Of a DNA stretch of 32,817 nucleotides, positions 15,461 through 25,829 are shown piece by piece. The DNA is from Enterobacterales bacterium (GTDB taxonomy: Bacteria > Pseudomonadota > Gammaproteobacteria > Enterobacterales > Kangiellaceae), in NCBI GenBank assembly GCA_030949565.1, contig JAUZSK010000010.1:1-32817 (forward strand), given 5' to 3'. The number at the start of each line of letters is the position of its first letter. The first letter of the stretch is position 1. Under the pieces are notes generated by a model. It did not search any database and had not been told where the DNA came from. It saw only the letters and a program-made list of their open reading frames with translations. The position numbers and the translations under genes are program-made.

Positions 15461-15666
15461 TATCAGCGGTGTCCGAAGGGGTGGTTTATAGTTGGATTAT
15501 AGACTGATTTAGGTTGTTTTTTCAAGTTTATACTTGCATCTGCAAGCTTTTATCGACTATTGGTTCAATCAATAACATTTTTGTTGGGTTCAAAAAGATC
15601 AACCCACTCGACCGCTTGACCAACTTGCTGTGTTGTTGCTCCTGCCAATGACATCAAGACTGAAGG

Positions 15667-16273
15667 CTACTCTAGACCACAGCCCTTTAATACAATAGTG
15701 GTAATGGATTCTGCAATTTGCTGATAGTCGGATTGGGCCATGGTATTTTTGCCTAAGGCCGCTACCACTTCCACATCAAAGTTGGCATAGTGCTGGGTTG
15801 AACTCCAAATAAGAAATAATAAATGATAGGGATTGATTGGGTCCATCGCACCTTTATCAATCCACTGCTGGATAACGTCGGCTTTTTCTCTAACCCAATC
15901 CTTAAAATCAGTATTAAGATGCTCGGATAGAATGGGCGCACCGTGGATTAATTCACTAGCGACAATTTTAGAGGCTTCCGGTTCATCTTTTGAATACATG
16001 ACCTTGGCATAAATATATTGCGTCAAGGCCTTTTTCGGATCATCTTCTGCGGTAAAGTTGGCAAACCCTTGATTCCAAGTTTGTAAAATTTGGGCTAATA
16101 ATTGCTGGTAAATTTCAGTTTTATTCTTAAAGTAATAATGAATATTCGATCTTGGAATACCGGCAATTTCGGCAATTTTTTTGATTGATGCACCCTTTAA
16201 GCCTTTTTCCACAAACTCCTTTTTAGCCGCATTTAAAATAAGCTGCTTGGCTTTTTTCGGATCTCTCCTTCAT
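15667..16273 (-). pseudogene. TetR regulator with RutR/YcdC-like C-terminal domain, N-terminus frameshifted
   Basis: From ATG 16273 the frame reads MKERSEK. Removing one base from the six-base run at 16252-16257 continues AKQLILNAAKKEFVEKGLKG, then GASIKKIAEIAGIPRSNIHYYFKNK, a complete TetR helix-turn-helix. As given, only a GTG at 16212 can start the main frame, losing helix 1. The ligand domain (ASELIHGAPILSEHL, WIDKGAMDPINPYHLLFLIWSSTQHYANF) matches the YcdC type found in RutR, which senses pyrimidines and controls purine and pyrimidine genes. It is last in the purine operon, 17 bases after glcB, so it is a likely autoregulated local regulator. Restored length is 201 residues. Confidence 0.8.
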
Positions 16274-16290
16274 TTTTATTATAAACTGCT

Positions 16291-18486
16291 TTAGATGGCA
16301 TTGTTCAACTGCTTTTGTTGTTTGCGTCTTTGATGTAGAAGCGGTTCGGTATAGCCGCTGGGTTGCTCCTGACCTTTAAAGATGAGATCTTTTGCCGCTT
16401 GAAATGCGAGGCTGTGCTCAAAATCTGTTGCCATCGGTGTATAATGAGGAACATTGACATTTTGTTGGTCAACCACTCTGGCCATTTTCTTTAGCGAATC
16501 CAGAACCATTGCCTGGTCTAACAATCCGTGTAGCAGCCAATTACAAATATGCTGACTTGAAATTCTTAAAGTTGCACGATCTTCCATACGACCAATATTA
16601 TTTATATCGGGTACGCTAGAACAACCAATCCCTTGATCAATCCAACGCACCACATAACCTAATAAACCTTGAACATTATTGTCCAATTCATTTTGAATTG
16701 TCTGTAGGTTAAGATCCTGTTTATTCATTAAAAGAGGGATAGTTAATAGATCACTTAGATCATCCCGACTATTTTGATTTGAATAGTGATTCAATAATTG
16801 CTCTTGAATTTGTGCTACATTTAACTGATGATAATGTAACGCATGCAAAGTCGCAGCGGTGGGAGATGGAACCCATGCACAATTCGCTCCCGCTTTTAAA
16901 TGGGCTACTTTTTCCTGCATCATCGCCGCCATTTGATCCGGTATTGCCCACATACCTTTACCAATCTGTGCTCTATTTTTAAAGCCACATTCTAAGCCAA
17001 TCCTTACATTGCGATCTTCATAAGCGGTGATCCACTTTTCATTTTTCATTACCTCTTTTCTTACCATTGCGCCAGCTTGCATACTGGTATGGATTTCATC
17101 ACCAGTGCGATCTAGAAAACCGGTATTAATAAATGCCACACGATCCTTTGCCGCAAAAATGCAGGCTTTAAGATTAACCGAAGTGCGTCTTTCTTCATCC
17201 ATAATGCCCATTTTAATGGTGTTTTTTGCTAGTCCAAGACAAGCCTCCACCCTAGCAAATAGTTGGTCGCTAAAAGCCACTTCAAAAGGACCATGCATTT
17301 TGGGTTTAACGATATAAATACTGGCATAACGAGAATTTTTAAATTGATCATTACCTTTAATGTTATGCAGTGCAATTAAAGCAGTAACAAGGGCATCTAA
17401 GATCCCTTCGGGTACTTCTTGGTTATCTTGGGTTAATACCAGATCGCTAGTCATAAGCAGGCCAACATTGCGAATAAATTGCAGGCTTCGCCCCGATAGG
17501 TTAAAGCAATTATGAGTAGCATCCCTATACTCTCGATTGGCATTTAAATGACGAGAGACGGTTTGTCCGCCTTTGTTAAAGGTGGCGCTTAAATCGCCCT
17601 TCATTAGCCCTAACCAATTTTGATAGACTTGGATTTTATCCTCAGCATCCACGGCGGCGATTGAATCTTCACAATCTTGAATAGTGGTTAAGGCTGACTC
17701 CAAAATAATATCCGTTACCGAGGCAGGATCAGATTTTCCAACAGCAGAATTCGGGTCTATTTGAATATCAAGATGCAATCCATGATGAACAAAAAGAAAG
17801 GCCGAAGGGCTGTCCACCTTTCCTTGATAACCACGCCATTGATTAGGATCTCTCAGTTTGACCTCATCACCCGATAACAGTGTGATCACTAGCTGATTAT
17901 TAGCAATAGAGTAGCTTACAACTTCTTTATGAGAAACCTTATCTTCAAGCGGTATCGCTTGATCAAGAAAGTCTTTGGCGTAGGCCTGAACCAAAGCGCC
18001 CCTGGTCGGGTCATAACCAGCCTGATCGGTTTTTTGATCTTTCTGAATCACATCCGATGAATAGAGAGCATCATATAAACTACCCCAGCGCGCATTAGCG
18101 GCATTTAAGGCAAAGCGAGCATTCATCAAGGGAACCACTAGCTGCGGTCCGGCAATTTTTGCGACTTCTGGATCCACCTGCTGGGTGGTGATACTAAAAT
18201 CCGCTGGCTGCTCCAATAGATATCCAATTTCACGTAGAAACATTTCATAGGCATTGGGATCAAAAGCGATATTTTTATGAGCTAAATGCCAAGCATCAAT
18301 CTGTGATTGCAAAGACTCACGAGTTTTTAACAAGGCTTGGTTCTGCGGAATAAATTCACCCAAAATAGCAGCGAGATCTTTCCAAAATTGCTCGGATGAA
18401 ATATTAAGACCTGGCAAGACCTGTTGATTAATAAACTGGTAAAAAGAAGGCGATATTTTATAGCCAAATTGTTCAATCATCTGCAT
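16291..18486 (-). CDS. glcB: Malate synthase G
   Basis: A 731-residue single-domain-type G malate synthase: LNAANARWGSLYDALY, TIQDCEDSIAAVDAEDK, NWLGLMKGDL, TSVNLKACI, WITAYEDRNVRIGLECGFKN, AQIGKGMWAIPD and CAWVPSPTAATLHALHYH are all family segments. It condenses glyoxylate with acetyl-CoA to malate. Its place 46 bases after puuD, inside the purine operon, makes sense because AllA releases glyoxylate from ureidoglycolate; the pair turns purine carbon into a TCA intermediate. No glc glycolate genes or aceA are nearby, so glyoxylate supply here is purine-derived. Confidence 0.96.
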   Translation of the reverse strand: MQMIEQFGYKISPSFYQFINQQVLPGLNISSEQFWKDLAAILGEFIPQNQALLKTRESLQSQIDAWHLAHKNIAFDPNAYEMFLREIGYLLEQPADFSITTQQVDPEVAKIAGPQLVVPLMNARFALNAANARWGSLYDALYSSDVIQKDQKTDQAGYDPTRGALVQAYAKDFLDQAIPLEDKVSHKEVVSYSIANNQLVITLLSGDEVKLRDPNQWRGYQGKVDSPSAFLFVHHGLHLDIQIDPNSAVGKSDPASVTDIILESALTTIQDCEDSIAAVDAEDKIQVYQNWLGLMKGDLSATFNKGGQTVSRHLNANREYRDATHNCFNLSGRSLQFIRNVGLLMTSDLVLTQDNQEVPEGILDALVTALIALHNIKGNDQFKNSRYASIYIVKPKMHGPFEVAFSDQLFARVEACLGLAKNTIKMGIMDEERRTSVNLKACIFAAKDRVAFINTGFLDRTGDEIHTSMQAGAMVRKEVMKNEKWITAYEDRNVRIGLECGFKNRAQIGKGMWAIPDQMAAMMQEKVAHLKAGANCAWVPSPTAATLHALHYHQLNVAQIQEQLLNHYSNQNSRDDLSDLLTIPLLMNKQDLNLQTIQNELDNNVQGLLGYVVRWIDQGIGCSSVPDINNIGRMEDRATLRISSQHICNWLLHGLLDQAMVLDSLKKMARVVDQQNVNVPHYTPMATDFEHSLAFQAAKDLIFKGQEQPSGYTEPLLHQRRKQQKQLNNAI

Positions 18487-18532
18487 TATTACCTAGTCAA
18501 AAATTGAATGTATCAATGAACTATCAAATGCT

Positions 18533-19732
18533 TTAATTGCTGTCGGCATTTTTTAATAACCAAAGGGCAAGATAATCTCTTTCATCTTGCGTCATCTGAG
18601 TTTTATTCATAAAAGGCATATCCTTGGCATCGATCACCCGAGCCTTTATTCGAGACGACCACTGCTCGATGTTGGCTTGACTATCAAAACTGACGCCAGC
18701 AGGAGCAAGTTTAAACACATCATCTGTAGGCGTTACCGAGTGACAAGAAACACAGCGTTGCTGAATAATTTGTGATACCCGGTTAAAGTCGATATTTTGC
18801 TGTTGCTGCTCGGCGCTAAATTCTTTTGTTTTTGGTGCAATTAAGTAGGCCAGCAAAATAGTAAAGGCAACCGCAGCTACCATGATCACAGGTTTATTCT
18901 TACCAAAATGTCGCAACACAAAATACTGTCTTACTGCGGCTGTAATAAAAATAATAGCAACTAAAATCAGCCAGTTCATATGATGATTGAAGGTCATGGG
19001 ATAGTGATTGGAAATCATAATAAAAATAACCGGCAAGGTGGTATAGGTATTATGAGTGGAACGTAGCTTGGCGTTTAGTCCATATTTTGGATCTGGTGCT
19101 GTTGCATTTTTAACCGCATTGACCAGTTCTTTTTGTGCTGGAATAATACCAAAAAAAACATTGCCCGCCATCATGGTTCCTATCACCGCTCCCACATGCA
19201 TATAGGCGCCGCGAGCGCTAAAGACTTGTACCAATCCGTAGGACAATGCGGTAATCAAAAGAATCAAAATAAGACCTAAAATCATGCCATGATCTTTGAG
19301 TTTGGTTCGCACCAAGATCTCATAAATACTAACACCCACCACTATCGAACCTATGCCAAGCCCAATGGCTTGCCATTGGCTAATATCGGCAACTCGCTTA
19401 TCAATTAAATAGGTATCAGCGCCCACATAAAACATTAAGCTGAGTAGCATAAAACCCGTTAGCCAGGTAGTGTAGGCTTCCCACTTAAACCAATGTAGAG
19501 TTTCAGGCATTTCTGGTGGTGCTAGTTGATATTTCGCCACCTCATAGAAACCGCCGCCATGAACCGCCCACAGATCGCCCTTGATACCTTTTTGTTTTTT
19601 CCAGTCCGGTGGCGTTTGCAGGTGATTATCTAACCAGATAAAATAAAAAGATGCACCAATCCAAGCGATACCCGTTATTAGATGGGCAAACCGAATGACC
19701 AAGTTGAGCCAATCGGTAATATAGGATTCCAT
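18533..19732 (-). CDS. puuD: PuuD-type membrane urate oxidase with cytochrome c domain
   Basis: A 399-residue protein: eight or so membrane segments in residues 1-300 (RFAHLITGIAWIGASFYFIW, KWEAYTTWLTGFMLLSLMFY, SNHYPMTFNHHMNWL) followed by a cytochrome c domain with the heme motif CVSCH (327-331) and a downstream Met (MPF, 372-374) as probable axial ligand. PuuD proteins oxidise urate to 5-hydroxyisourate and hand electrons to the respiratory chain instead of making peroxide. Its neighbours UraH and UraD process the product, and no soluble uricase (PucL/HpxO) gene is present. The gene is intact, 36 bases after guaD. Confidence 0.92.
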   Translation of the reverse strand: MESYITDWLNLVIRFAHLITGIAWIGASFYFIWLDNHLQTPPDWKKQKGIKGDLWAVHGGGFYEVAKYQLAPPEMPETLHWFKWEAYTTWLTGFMLLSLMFYVGADTYLIDKRVADISQWQAIGLGIGSIVVGVSIYEILVRTKLKDHGMILGLILILLITALSYGLVQVFSARGAYMHVGAVIGTMMAGNVFFGIIPAQKELVNAVKNATAPDPKYGLNAKLRSTHNTYTTLPVIFIMISNHYPMTFNHHMNWLILVAIIFITAAVRQYFVLRHFGKNKPVIMVAAVAFTILLAYLIAPKTKEFSAEQQQQNIDFNRVSQIIQQRCVSCHSVTPTDDVFKLAPAGVSFDSQANIEQWSSRIKARVIDAKDMPFMNKTQMTQDERDYLALWLLKNADSN

Positions 19733-19768
19733 AAACCTTCCTCTTAATTTTGTTTTTTATTGTTGTAG

Positions 19769-21144
19769 TTAATTTTCGTTCTCTTGACCAAGAATATAGG
19801 TGGCCGCTACATGCCTCTCATCACCAAGCATGCTTAACACAAAAAGTTTTTCCGTTAAATTCTTGCAGAATTGCATTCGTCTCGACATTAAAGGCGTTGC
19901 GTGATAATCCAAAACAATAAAATCGGCTTCGTTGCCCTTAGCGAAATTTCCGATAGTAGCTTCTAAATCTAAAGCAATCGCACCGCCCAGCGTTGCCAAA
20001 TAAAAAGATTGATAGGGACTCAATTTATCCGCTCTTAGTTGTTGGGTTTTGTAAGCTTCATTCATGGTGCTGAGCATGGAAAAAGTCGTCCCTGCTCCAA
20101 TATCTGATCCTAAGCCCACATTAACCTGATGCGCTTGCGCTTGTTGTAAATTAAAAAGGCCACTACCTAAAAACAAATTGGAACTAGGGCAAAATGCAAT
20201 GGCTGATTGGCTTTCACCCAGCCTTGCACACTCCTCATCATGTAAATGCACGCCATGAGCAAAAACACTTCTGCGTCCTAACAGCTTAGCCTGATCATAA
20301 ACATCTAAATAGTTTTTGCTCTGGGGAAATAATTCTTTTACCCAAGCAATCTCATCTTTGTTTTCTGATAAATGGGTATGCAAATAGACATCGGGATATT
20401 CATTGAGAAGCTCGCCGGCCTTTCGTAACTGCTGTAGGCTAGAAGTGGGCGCAAATCGTGGCGTCACTGCATATTGCAAACGATCTTTTTTATGCCACTT
20501 TTCTATCAAATCTTTACTTTCTTGATAACCGGTTTCGGCAGTATCTTGCAAGTAGTCGGGACAATGACGATCCATCAAGACTTTACCGCAGATCATTCTT
20601 AGGTTTTTCTTCTCTGCCACTTCAAAAAAAAGCCTCGACTGATGCTTTATGCACGGTGGCGAATACTAAGGCGGTGGTGGTACCGGCTTTTAATAACTGC
20701 TGTAAAAAAAAACTCCGCCACTTTGAGACCGTGAGCTTTGTCGGAAAACTCTCTTTCCATTGGGAAGGTATAATTTTCTAGCCATTCCAGTAGTTGCTCA
20801 CCGTAGGAGGCTATCATCTCCGTTTGCGGATAATGCACATGAGTATCAATAAAGCCCGGCATAATTAAACCGTTTTGGTAATGGGTTATTTCGATATCAT
20901 CGGGCAACTTTTTTAGTAAGTCTTTTGCGTGACCTAGATCTTCTATAAAACCATCCTTAACCACTAGAATGCCGTCTTCAAAATATTCATAACTCTGCTC
21001 AAGCACCACCACCGATGGATCAGCAATAAAATGCAAGATTTCACCACGAAAGGCTTTCCGCTGATCGAGAGATAACGGTTGTTCTAGCTTCTGACGCTTG
21101 TCTGGCACGGCTTTTTTATCTATTGGAGTATCCATAGCATCCAC
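19769..21144 (-). pseudogene. guaD: Guanine deaminase, two frameshifts
   Basis: The N-terminal part (GLIMPGFIDTHVHYPQTEM, GEQLLEWLENYTFPMEREF, KVAEF) loses frame at the nine-base run 20704-20712. The middle frame reads LQQLLKAGTTTALVFATVHK, ASVEAF, and breaks at the eight-base run 20624-20631. The rest (KNLRMICGKVLMDRHCPDYL, TPRFAPTSS, HTHLSENK, GLGSDIGAGTTFSM) is complete. Taking one base out of each run gives a continuous protein of about 457 residues with the zinc ligands and the length expected of GuaD. It deaminates guanine to xanthine, feeding XdhABC. As given, neither fragment would be active. The gene begins one base after allA, within the purine operon. Confidence 0.85.
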
Positions 21145-21145
21145 A

Positions 21146-21661
21146 TTAAAGCTCGATTAAAAATGGCTGGTGTAACTTCTCTAGGTCACAATTATCACCT
21201 TCTCCGCCACGATCAATGACCAAAAAATCACTGGTTTGATTAAGCGCTAAACTAAAATGGTGCCAAGTTCCCGCATGATAATTAACGCCCTGATCGCTCG
21301 AGGCTAAAAAGACTTCAATGGCATCTTCATTAAAATCACCAGCAGGGGCAACCACCACCAGATAGGGCTCGTTGCCTAAGGGCATAAATGCTTGACTGGA
21401 TAACGGATGTCGTTCCATTTTTTTTATGGTCATCGGCAAGGCAAGCGGCGTAGAACGAAAAATATTGACTAACACCTTGCCTTGATTGGCTAATAGATCA
21501 ATCTTTGCAAGATCATGATATCTTTGGCTAAAGCCATCATTAATTGCAAACACTTTTGCCTTGTCGCTCACTTGGATCACATCACCATAGATGGTAAAAG
21601 CCTCTTGGGTTAATATTTTCGGCTTCACTGTTTTAATATCTTGCTTCATATTGATTTTCAC
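21146..21661 (-). CDS. allA: Ureidoglycolate lyase
   Basis: A 171-residue AllA family protein: KILTQEAFTIYGDVIQV, FRSTPLALPMTIKKMERHPL, SSQAFMPLGNEPYLVVVAP, and the cupin core NYHAGTWHHFSLAL with FLVIDRGGEGDNCD. It splits ureidoglycolate into glyoxylate and urea, the last dedicated step before malate synthase. It sits between uraH (12-base gap) and guaD (1-base gap). No urease genes are in the window, so the fate of the urea cannot be seen here. A nearer ATG at residue 5 could also be the start. Confidence 0.93.
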   Translation of the reverse strand: MKINMKQDIKTVKPKILTQEAFTIYGDVIQVSDKAKVFAINDGFSQRYHDLAKIDLLANQGKVLVNIFRSTPLALPMTIKKMERHPLSSQAFMPLGNEPYLVVVAPAGDFNEDAIEVFLASSDQGVNYHAGTWHHFSLALNQTSDFLVIDRGGEGDNCDLEKLHQPFLIEL

Positions 21662-21673
21662 TCGCTTTAAGCG

Positions 21674-22015
21674 TTAACTGCCTCGATAAGTGGAATAACC
21701 AAAAGGTGATAGTAAGAGTGGAATATGATAATGAGCGCCATCCCCGGCTAGTTCGAACACCACATCTACATAAGGATAAAACACCTTATCACAATGCTGT
21801 TTAAGATAACTTTTGGTGGCGAAATGCATACGATAAGTACCGGCATTAAGTATTACTTCATCGGCTAAAAAAATACTCACCCGTCCATCTTGATTAGTCG
21901 TTCCTTGAGTCAAACTCTGCCAACCCTCAGTGGTTTTTTCAAATAGCTCTATGTCAATTCCTGCTGCGGGTAAGCCGCGTGATGTGTCTAGCACATGAGT
22001 GGTAATTTGACTCAT
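21674..22015 (-). CDS. uraH: 5-hydroxyisourate hydrolase (transthyretin-related)
   Basis: A 113-residue transthyretin-like protein with the hallmark C-terminus YRGS and the N-terminal active-site stretch TTHVLDTSRGLPAAGI; the HYHIPLLLSPFGYSTYRGS end is diagnostic (histidine and arginine of the active site). It hydrolyses 5-hydroxyisourate from PuuD to OHCU. No signal peptide is present, so it is cytoplasmic. The ATG overlaps the uraD stop by four bases (ATGA), so the two are translationally coupled. Confidence 0.96.
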   Translation of the reverse strand: MSQITTHVLDTSRGLPAAGIDIELFEKTTEGWQSLTQGTTNQDGRVSIFLADEVILNAGTYRMHFATKSYLKQHCDKVFYPYVDVVFELAGDGAHYHIPLLLSPFGYSTYRGS

Positions 22016-22525
22016 AGTTGCTCCTCGAATAATTTATTAATTCGCAGTTGAAATATTTTTCTTTGCTCTTCTGCGGCATTTGCCAGCTCTTGCTCACGGC
22101 TATTCGGCAGCCTGCCAAGCAGAAGGTCGAGCATTTCATCAGCACTTTTTCCACTGGCGCAGACAATGAAAATAAAGCCGAACTTTTGTAGGTAGTCCTG
22201 GTTGCCTTTATCGAGTTTTTGCAGAAGCTTATCACTTGCCTGATTAACGGAGCTTTGTTCGCCGCTAGCTAGTTTTTCGGTTGAGGCATACTTCTTTTTT
22301 AAACTGGTTACATCACCAATTTGTGGATGACCTTCAAAGGCTTGTAAAAAAATCCATCTCTTGCATGGACTGCCAGAGCTTATCTGCCGCCTGTTTTAAC
22401 TCGGTCACATTGTTATAAGGTCGGGCTTTTACTAAAACAGATATCCATTTAGAAGCACTACAACAATCACTCAGATATTGCTCTGCTTGTTCACTGGTTA
22501 GCTGATTAAAATCTGCTATCTTCAT
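22012..22525 (-). pseudogene. uraD: OHCU decarboxylase, one frameshift
   Basis: MKIADFNQLTSEQAEQYLSD, the ARPYNNVTELKQAADKLW stretch and MQEMDF are in frame until the seven-base run 22346-22352. Removing one base gives LQAFEGHPQIGDVTSLKKKY, then FGFIFIVCASGKSADEMLDL, RLPNSREQELANAAEEQRKI and QLRINKLFEEQL ending at 22012. The restored 170-residue protein is a complete UraD with the GHPxIGD catalytic histidine segment. It makes S-allantoin from OHCU. As given the product stops after 63 residues. Overlaps with alc upstream and uraH downstream are both ATGA type. Confidence 0.88.
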
Positions 22526-23598
22526 GTCTTACGCCGCCCGAAAATACGCATACGCGATACCCCGCCATCGGGAAAAATACTTAGCTTTAAATGGGTAAAG
22601 CTTTGATTTTTATCCACCAGTATTTCATCAATAAATAGATGCTCGCGGTGGGCGTAAAGCGACCTTTTTTTTCGATTATAGTTTGCCAATTTTGGGTCTC
22701 CAAACTGGCATGATCCTTTATAAAATCATCACTATCACTGACTAAACCTTGTAACATAAAACTATCAGGAAAATTGCCTTTAAAATGACAGGTGTCGATA
22801 ATGACCTTTTCAACGCTACCCTTATCGGCAAGTTTAATAATCGACCAATCAGGGCCGGGATCTCGGCGTCGTTTGGTTTCCCAGCCATCCCCCATGTCCT
22901 TGCCGCGTCCTGGCATAAGCAGATTGTTTTTGTCACTAAAAAAACATATCACTCACCAGCATCGCTTTGCCGCCATTTTTTATGGCGGCTAAATCGATTA
23001 ACTCGCCTTTCACAAACCCATCCCAATTAACATCGGCTTCGCCATAAACTCTAAATCTTGCAATACCGCCATCGGGATACATCTTTAATCTAAGGTGAGT
23101 CCAACTTTGCCCACTATCCACCGAAAAAATATTTTGACTATGAGATTTAACCGAAACCTTTTTAATAATTTCTGTCCACTTTGTTGCTTCATTCGGTTGC
23201 TGTTCACTGTTGCATGCTTCGAGAGATATTTCCTGTGGCGCATTGCCGCGAAAATAATTGGTATCCACATCAATCCCTTTAATAAAACCAGCAATCCCTA
23301 GACGAACAACACACCAGTCATGGTCGGTATTCGCTTGCTGTCTAAAACTACGACCATAACTGCGGCGCGATTCCCAACCGTCCATCCATTTGCCGCGCTC
23401 AGTATATTTATCTTCAATAAAAATACCGCGTCCCGCTTTGATCAGGTTTTCCATCGGCGCAAAAAAGTCATCACTGCAACTTAAAGTTTCACCGCCCACC
23501 CGTTCACTGGCTAAATCCACATAGTGTCTTTTATAGTAGGCTAGCAACTCTGCCTGCTCACCGCTTAACTGAGTCATCTGCTGTATATTGTCGATCAT
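22522..23598 (-). pseudogene. alc: Allantoicase, two frameshifts
   Basis: The first allantoicase repeat is intact (DKYTERGKWMDGWESRR, CVVRLGIAGFIKGIDVDTNY, LRLKMYPDGGIARFRVYGE). Frame is lost at the seven-base run 22938-22944 and regained as FSDKNNLLMPGRGKDMGDGW, ETKRRRDPGPDWSIIKL and VIIDTCHFKGNFPD. It is lost again at the eight-base run 22665-22672. The proper end SLYAHREHLFIDEILVD and LKLSIFPDGGVSRMRIFGRR is in the third frame, with TGA overlapping the uraD ATG. Restored length is about 358 residues, two repeats, as in the family. The enzyme converts allantoate to ureidoglycolate plus urea. Confidence 0.87.
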
Positions 23599-23601
23599 TG
23601 A

Positions 23602-24993
23602 TTAATCCTGCCTAGTAACTGCTATCGATTGTTTTAATAGGGTATGCCCTAATGGACCCCCAATAAAACAATTGTTTTCAAAAATTTTATGGCCTCTTAA
23701 ATAGGTTTGTTCAATCACTCCGATGACCTGCTGACCAACATAGGGCGAAATCTTATGCCGATGCTTAATCATCTCACGGCTAATTTTGTAGGACGGTGTA
23801 TCATCAAACACGACCAAATCCGCATCAAAACCAATCGCTATTTGACCTTTAAATGAATCCAAGCCAGCAAACTTTGCTGTTTCATAAGACATTAAACGGG
23901 AAATCTCTGTGATAGAAATATTTTGCTCAATGGCTTCAGTCCAAATCAATGGCAAACCAAATTGTAAGGCTGATATACCGCCCCAGGCTTTTTCAAGATC
24001 GCCGCTATCGATGGCTTTGAGTTGCGGCGTACAGGGTGAATGATCCGATACAATAAAACTAATGGTTTCATCCTTAATTGCCTGCCACAAATGCTGACGG
24101 TTTTTTTCTTCTCGGATCGGCGGACAACATTTAAACAGCGTTTTTCCATCGGGGATAGTTTCTGCTGCCAAAGTTAAATAATGGGGACAGGTTTCAGCAC
24201 TAAAATTCAACCCTCGCTGTTTAGCCTGACGAATAATACCTAAAGCTTCATCAGATGATAAATGAACGATATGAATATGATTTTTTAACCCTTTATTTTT
24301 TGCTTCAAGCGCTAAATCTAACATTAAACTGACGGCTTTATTTTCCCAGTTTTTCGGTCGAGAATCTAAGAAGCCTCGATATCGCTTGCCAATTTTCGCT
24401 TGTCTTTGATCGCCGCAATCGATCTCCGCATGGATTAAATAGGGTACCTGATGCTTAGCTAAGATAGGTAAAGCCCGTCGAATATGCTCCGCGCTGACAT
24501 TGGGAAACTCATCAATTCCTGAATCAATTAAAAAAGACTTAACCCCTAAAACACCAGCGCATAAAAGCTCATCAAGCTGATCGAGATTACCCGGAATTAC
24601 ACCGCCCCAAAATCCACAATCAGCCCATAGTTTATCTTTAACCGCGTTCAGTTTTTGTTCAAAGGCAGCTTTAGTAGTGGTTACTGGAATACAATTAAGT
24701 GGCATATCGACCAGTGTGGTAATGCCACCAGCCGCTGCCGCCTGGGTTGCGCTATTAAAGCCTTCCCATTCGGTTCGGCCTGGTTCATTAATATGGACAT
24801 GGGTATCCACTAGGCCAGGCATTAAAAGCTTGTTAGCTAAATCTTTCACGGCGCAGTCTAATTGTGCATCATAGCCATGAATTGCCGATATTTTACCCTC
24901 TTTTATTTCGACACAAGCGGCTTTTATCTGATCATCGATAATCACTCGTTGGCTTTTTAGCGCAAAATGTTGCAATGGTGGGCTTTGACTCAT
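23602..24993 (-). CDS. allB: Allantoinase
   Basis: A 463-residue cyclic amidohydrolase. Metal-centre residues are visible: His65/His67 in GLVDTHVHINEPGRTEWEGF, the probable carboxylated Lys152 in LGVKSFL, His188 in YLIHAE, a histidine in HIHIVHLSS, and the Asp in IVSDHSPC. EWEGFNSATQAAAAGGITT and DMPLN mark allantoinase rather than dihydropyrimidinase. It opens allantoin to allantoate. The start ATG overlaps the xdhC stop by four bases, and alc follows after three bases. It is one of the intact pathway genes. Confidence 0.95.
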   Translation of the reverse strand: MSQSPPLQHFALKSQRVIIDDQIKAACVEIKEGKISAIHGYDAQLDCAVKDLANKLLMPGLVDTHVHINEPGRTEWEGFNSATQAAAAGGITTLVDMPLNCIPVTTTKAAFEQKLNAVKDKLWADCGFWGGVIPGNLDQLDELLCAGVLGVKSFLIDSGIDEFPNVSAEHIRRALPILAKHQVPYLIHAEIDCGDQRQAKIGKRYRGFLDSRPKNWENKAVSLMLDLALEAKNKGLKNHIHIVHLSSDEALGIIRQAKQRGLNFSAETCPHYLTLAAETIPDGKTLFKCCPPIREEKNRQHLWQAIKDETISFIVSDHSPCTPQLKAIDSGDLEKAWGGISALQFGLPLIWTEAIEQNISITEISRLMSYETAKFAGLDSFKGQIAIGFDADLVVFDDTPSYKISREMIKHRHKISPYVGQQVIGVIEQTYLRGHKIFENNCFIGGPLGHTLLKQSIAVTRQD

Positions 24994-25829
24994 GGCATTA
25001 GCTCTTCGATCAAATTTTGTTTCACTCGCTGCTGATTTTTGTTGGTTACTGGTAACGCTAATTCACTGTAACGACTAACCACTTGAGCGGCAATTGATAT
25101 GGCAATTTCAGCAGGAAGTTTGCCTACCACTTTTTCAAGTCCAATCGGACAGCTAACGCGGTCAATTTGTTGTTGAGTGATGCCATCACGCAGCAATCGT
25201 TTCTTAAAACGACGCCATTTTGTATGGGAACCTATAAGACCTAGATAGCTAAAATCATTTCGTGTCAATATTTTTGTGCAGAGTTCAAAATCCAATTGAT
25301 GCTTGTGAGTCAAGACAATATAAAAGCTATTGCTAGGCATCTGTTCGACCTGGGAAATAGGATCTGCACTTACCAATTTTTCGACATTGGGTGTAACCGG
25401 TAGCCCATTAAGAAGCTCATTACGGCTATCCACCCATCGAATTCGACAGGGTAAACTGGCGAGCAAAGGCTGTAATGCCTGTCCCACATGACCGGCACCA
25501 AAAATCATTATGTTGACCCGCGAGTCCTCAAAGGCTTCAAATAAAACCTGAGTCCTGCCACCACAGCATTGATCGAGATGAATTCCCAGATCAAATTGTT
25601 TTAAATCTTGCTGCGTTTTATTTTCAAGCAGCATTTTATTGGCTTGCTTAATAATTTTATATTCCAGATGACCACCACCGAGCGTATCATAAATCGCGTT
25701 TTTAGCGATCACCATTTTACTGCCGCTGTTTCTTGGCGTCGAACCTCTGGTCGTGATCAAGGTTGCGATAACAAATGCTTCACCTGCCTGATCTAATTTT
25801 GCAAGCGCTTGGCTCCATGAAATTTTCAT
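24990..25829 (-). CDS. xdhC: XdhC, molybdenum cofactor insertion factor for xanthine dehydrogenase
   Basis: A 279-residue XdhC/CoxI family chaperone: VIATLITTRGSTPRNSGSKM and the GGGHLEYKI loop at the N-terminus, DQCCGGRTQVLFE, then a Rossmann-like segment IMIFGAGHVGQALQPLLASL and YIVLTHKHQLDFELC, with the IGLIGSHTKWRRF-type end (seen as LGLIGSHTKWRRF). It binds and delivers sulfurated Moco to XdhB and is not part of the mature enzyme. Four-base overlaps join it to xdhB and allB. Confidence 0.94.
   Translation of the reverse strand: MKISWSQALAKLDQAGEAFVIATLITTRGSTPRNSGSKMVIAKNAIYDTLGGGHLEYKIIKQANKMLLENKTQQDLKQFDLGIHLDQCCGGRTQVLFEAFEDSRVNIMIFGAGHVGQALQPLLASLPCRIRWVDSRNELLNGLPVTPNVEKLVSADPISQVEQMPSNSFYIVLTHKHQLDFELCTKILTRNDFSYLGLIGSHTKWRRFKKRLLRDGITQQQIDRVSCPIGLEKVVGKLPAEIAISIAAQVVSRYSELALPVTNKNQQRVKQNLIEELMP

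Noticed and set aside
21954..22235. 93-codon minus-strand frame in the uraD region
   Set aside because: The true uraD frame, recovered after removing one base at 22346-22352, spans this stretch with clear family motifs; this frame is its shadow.
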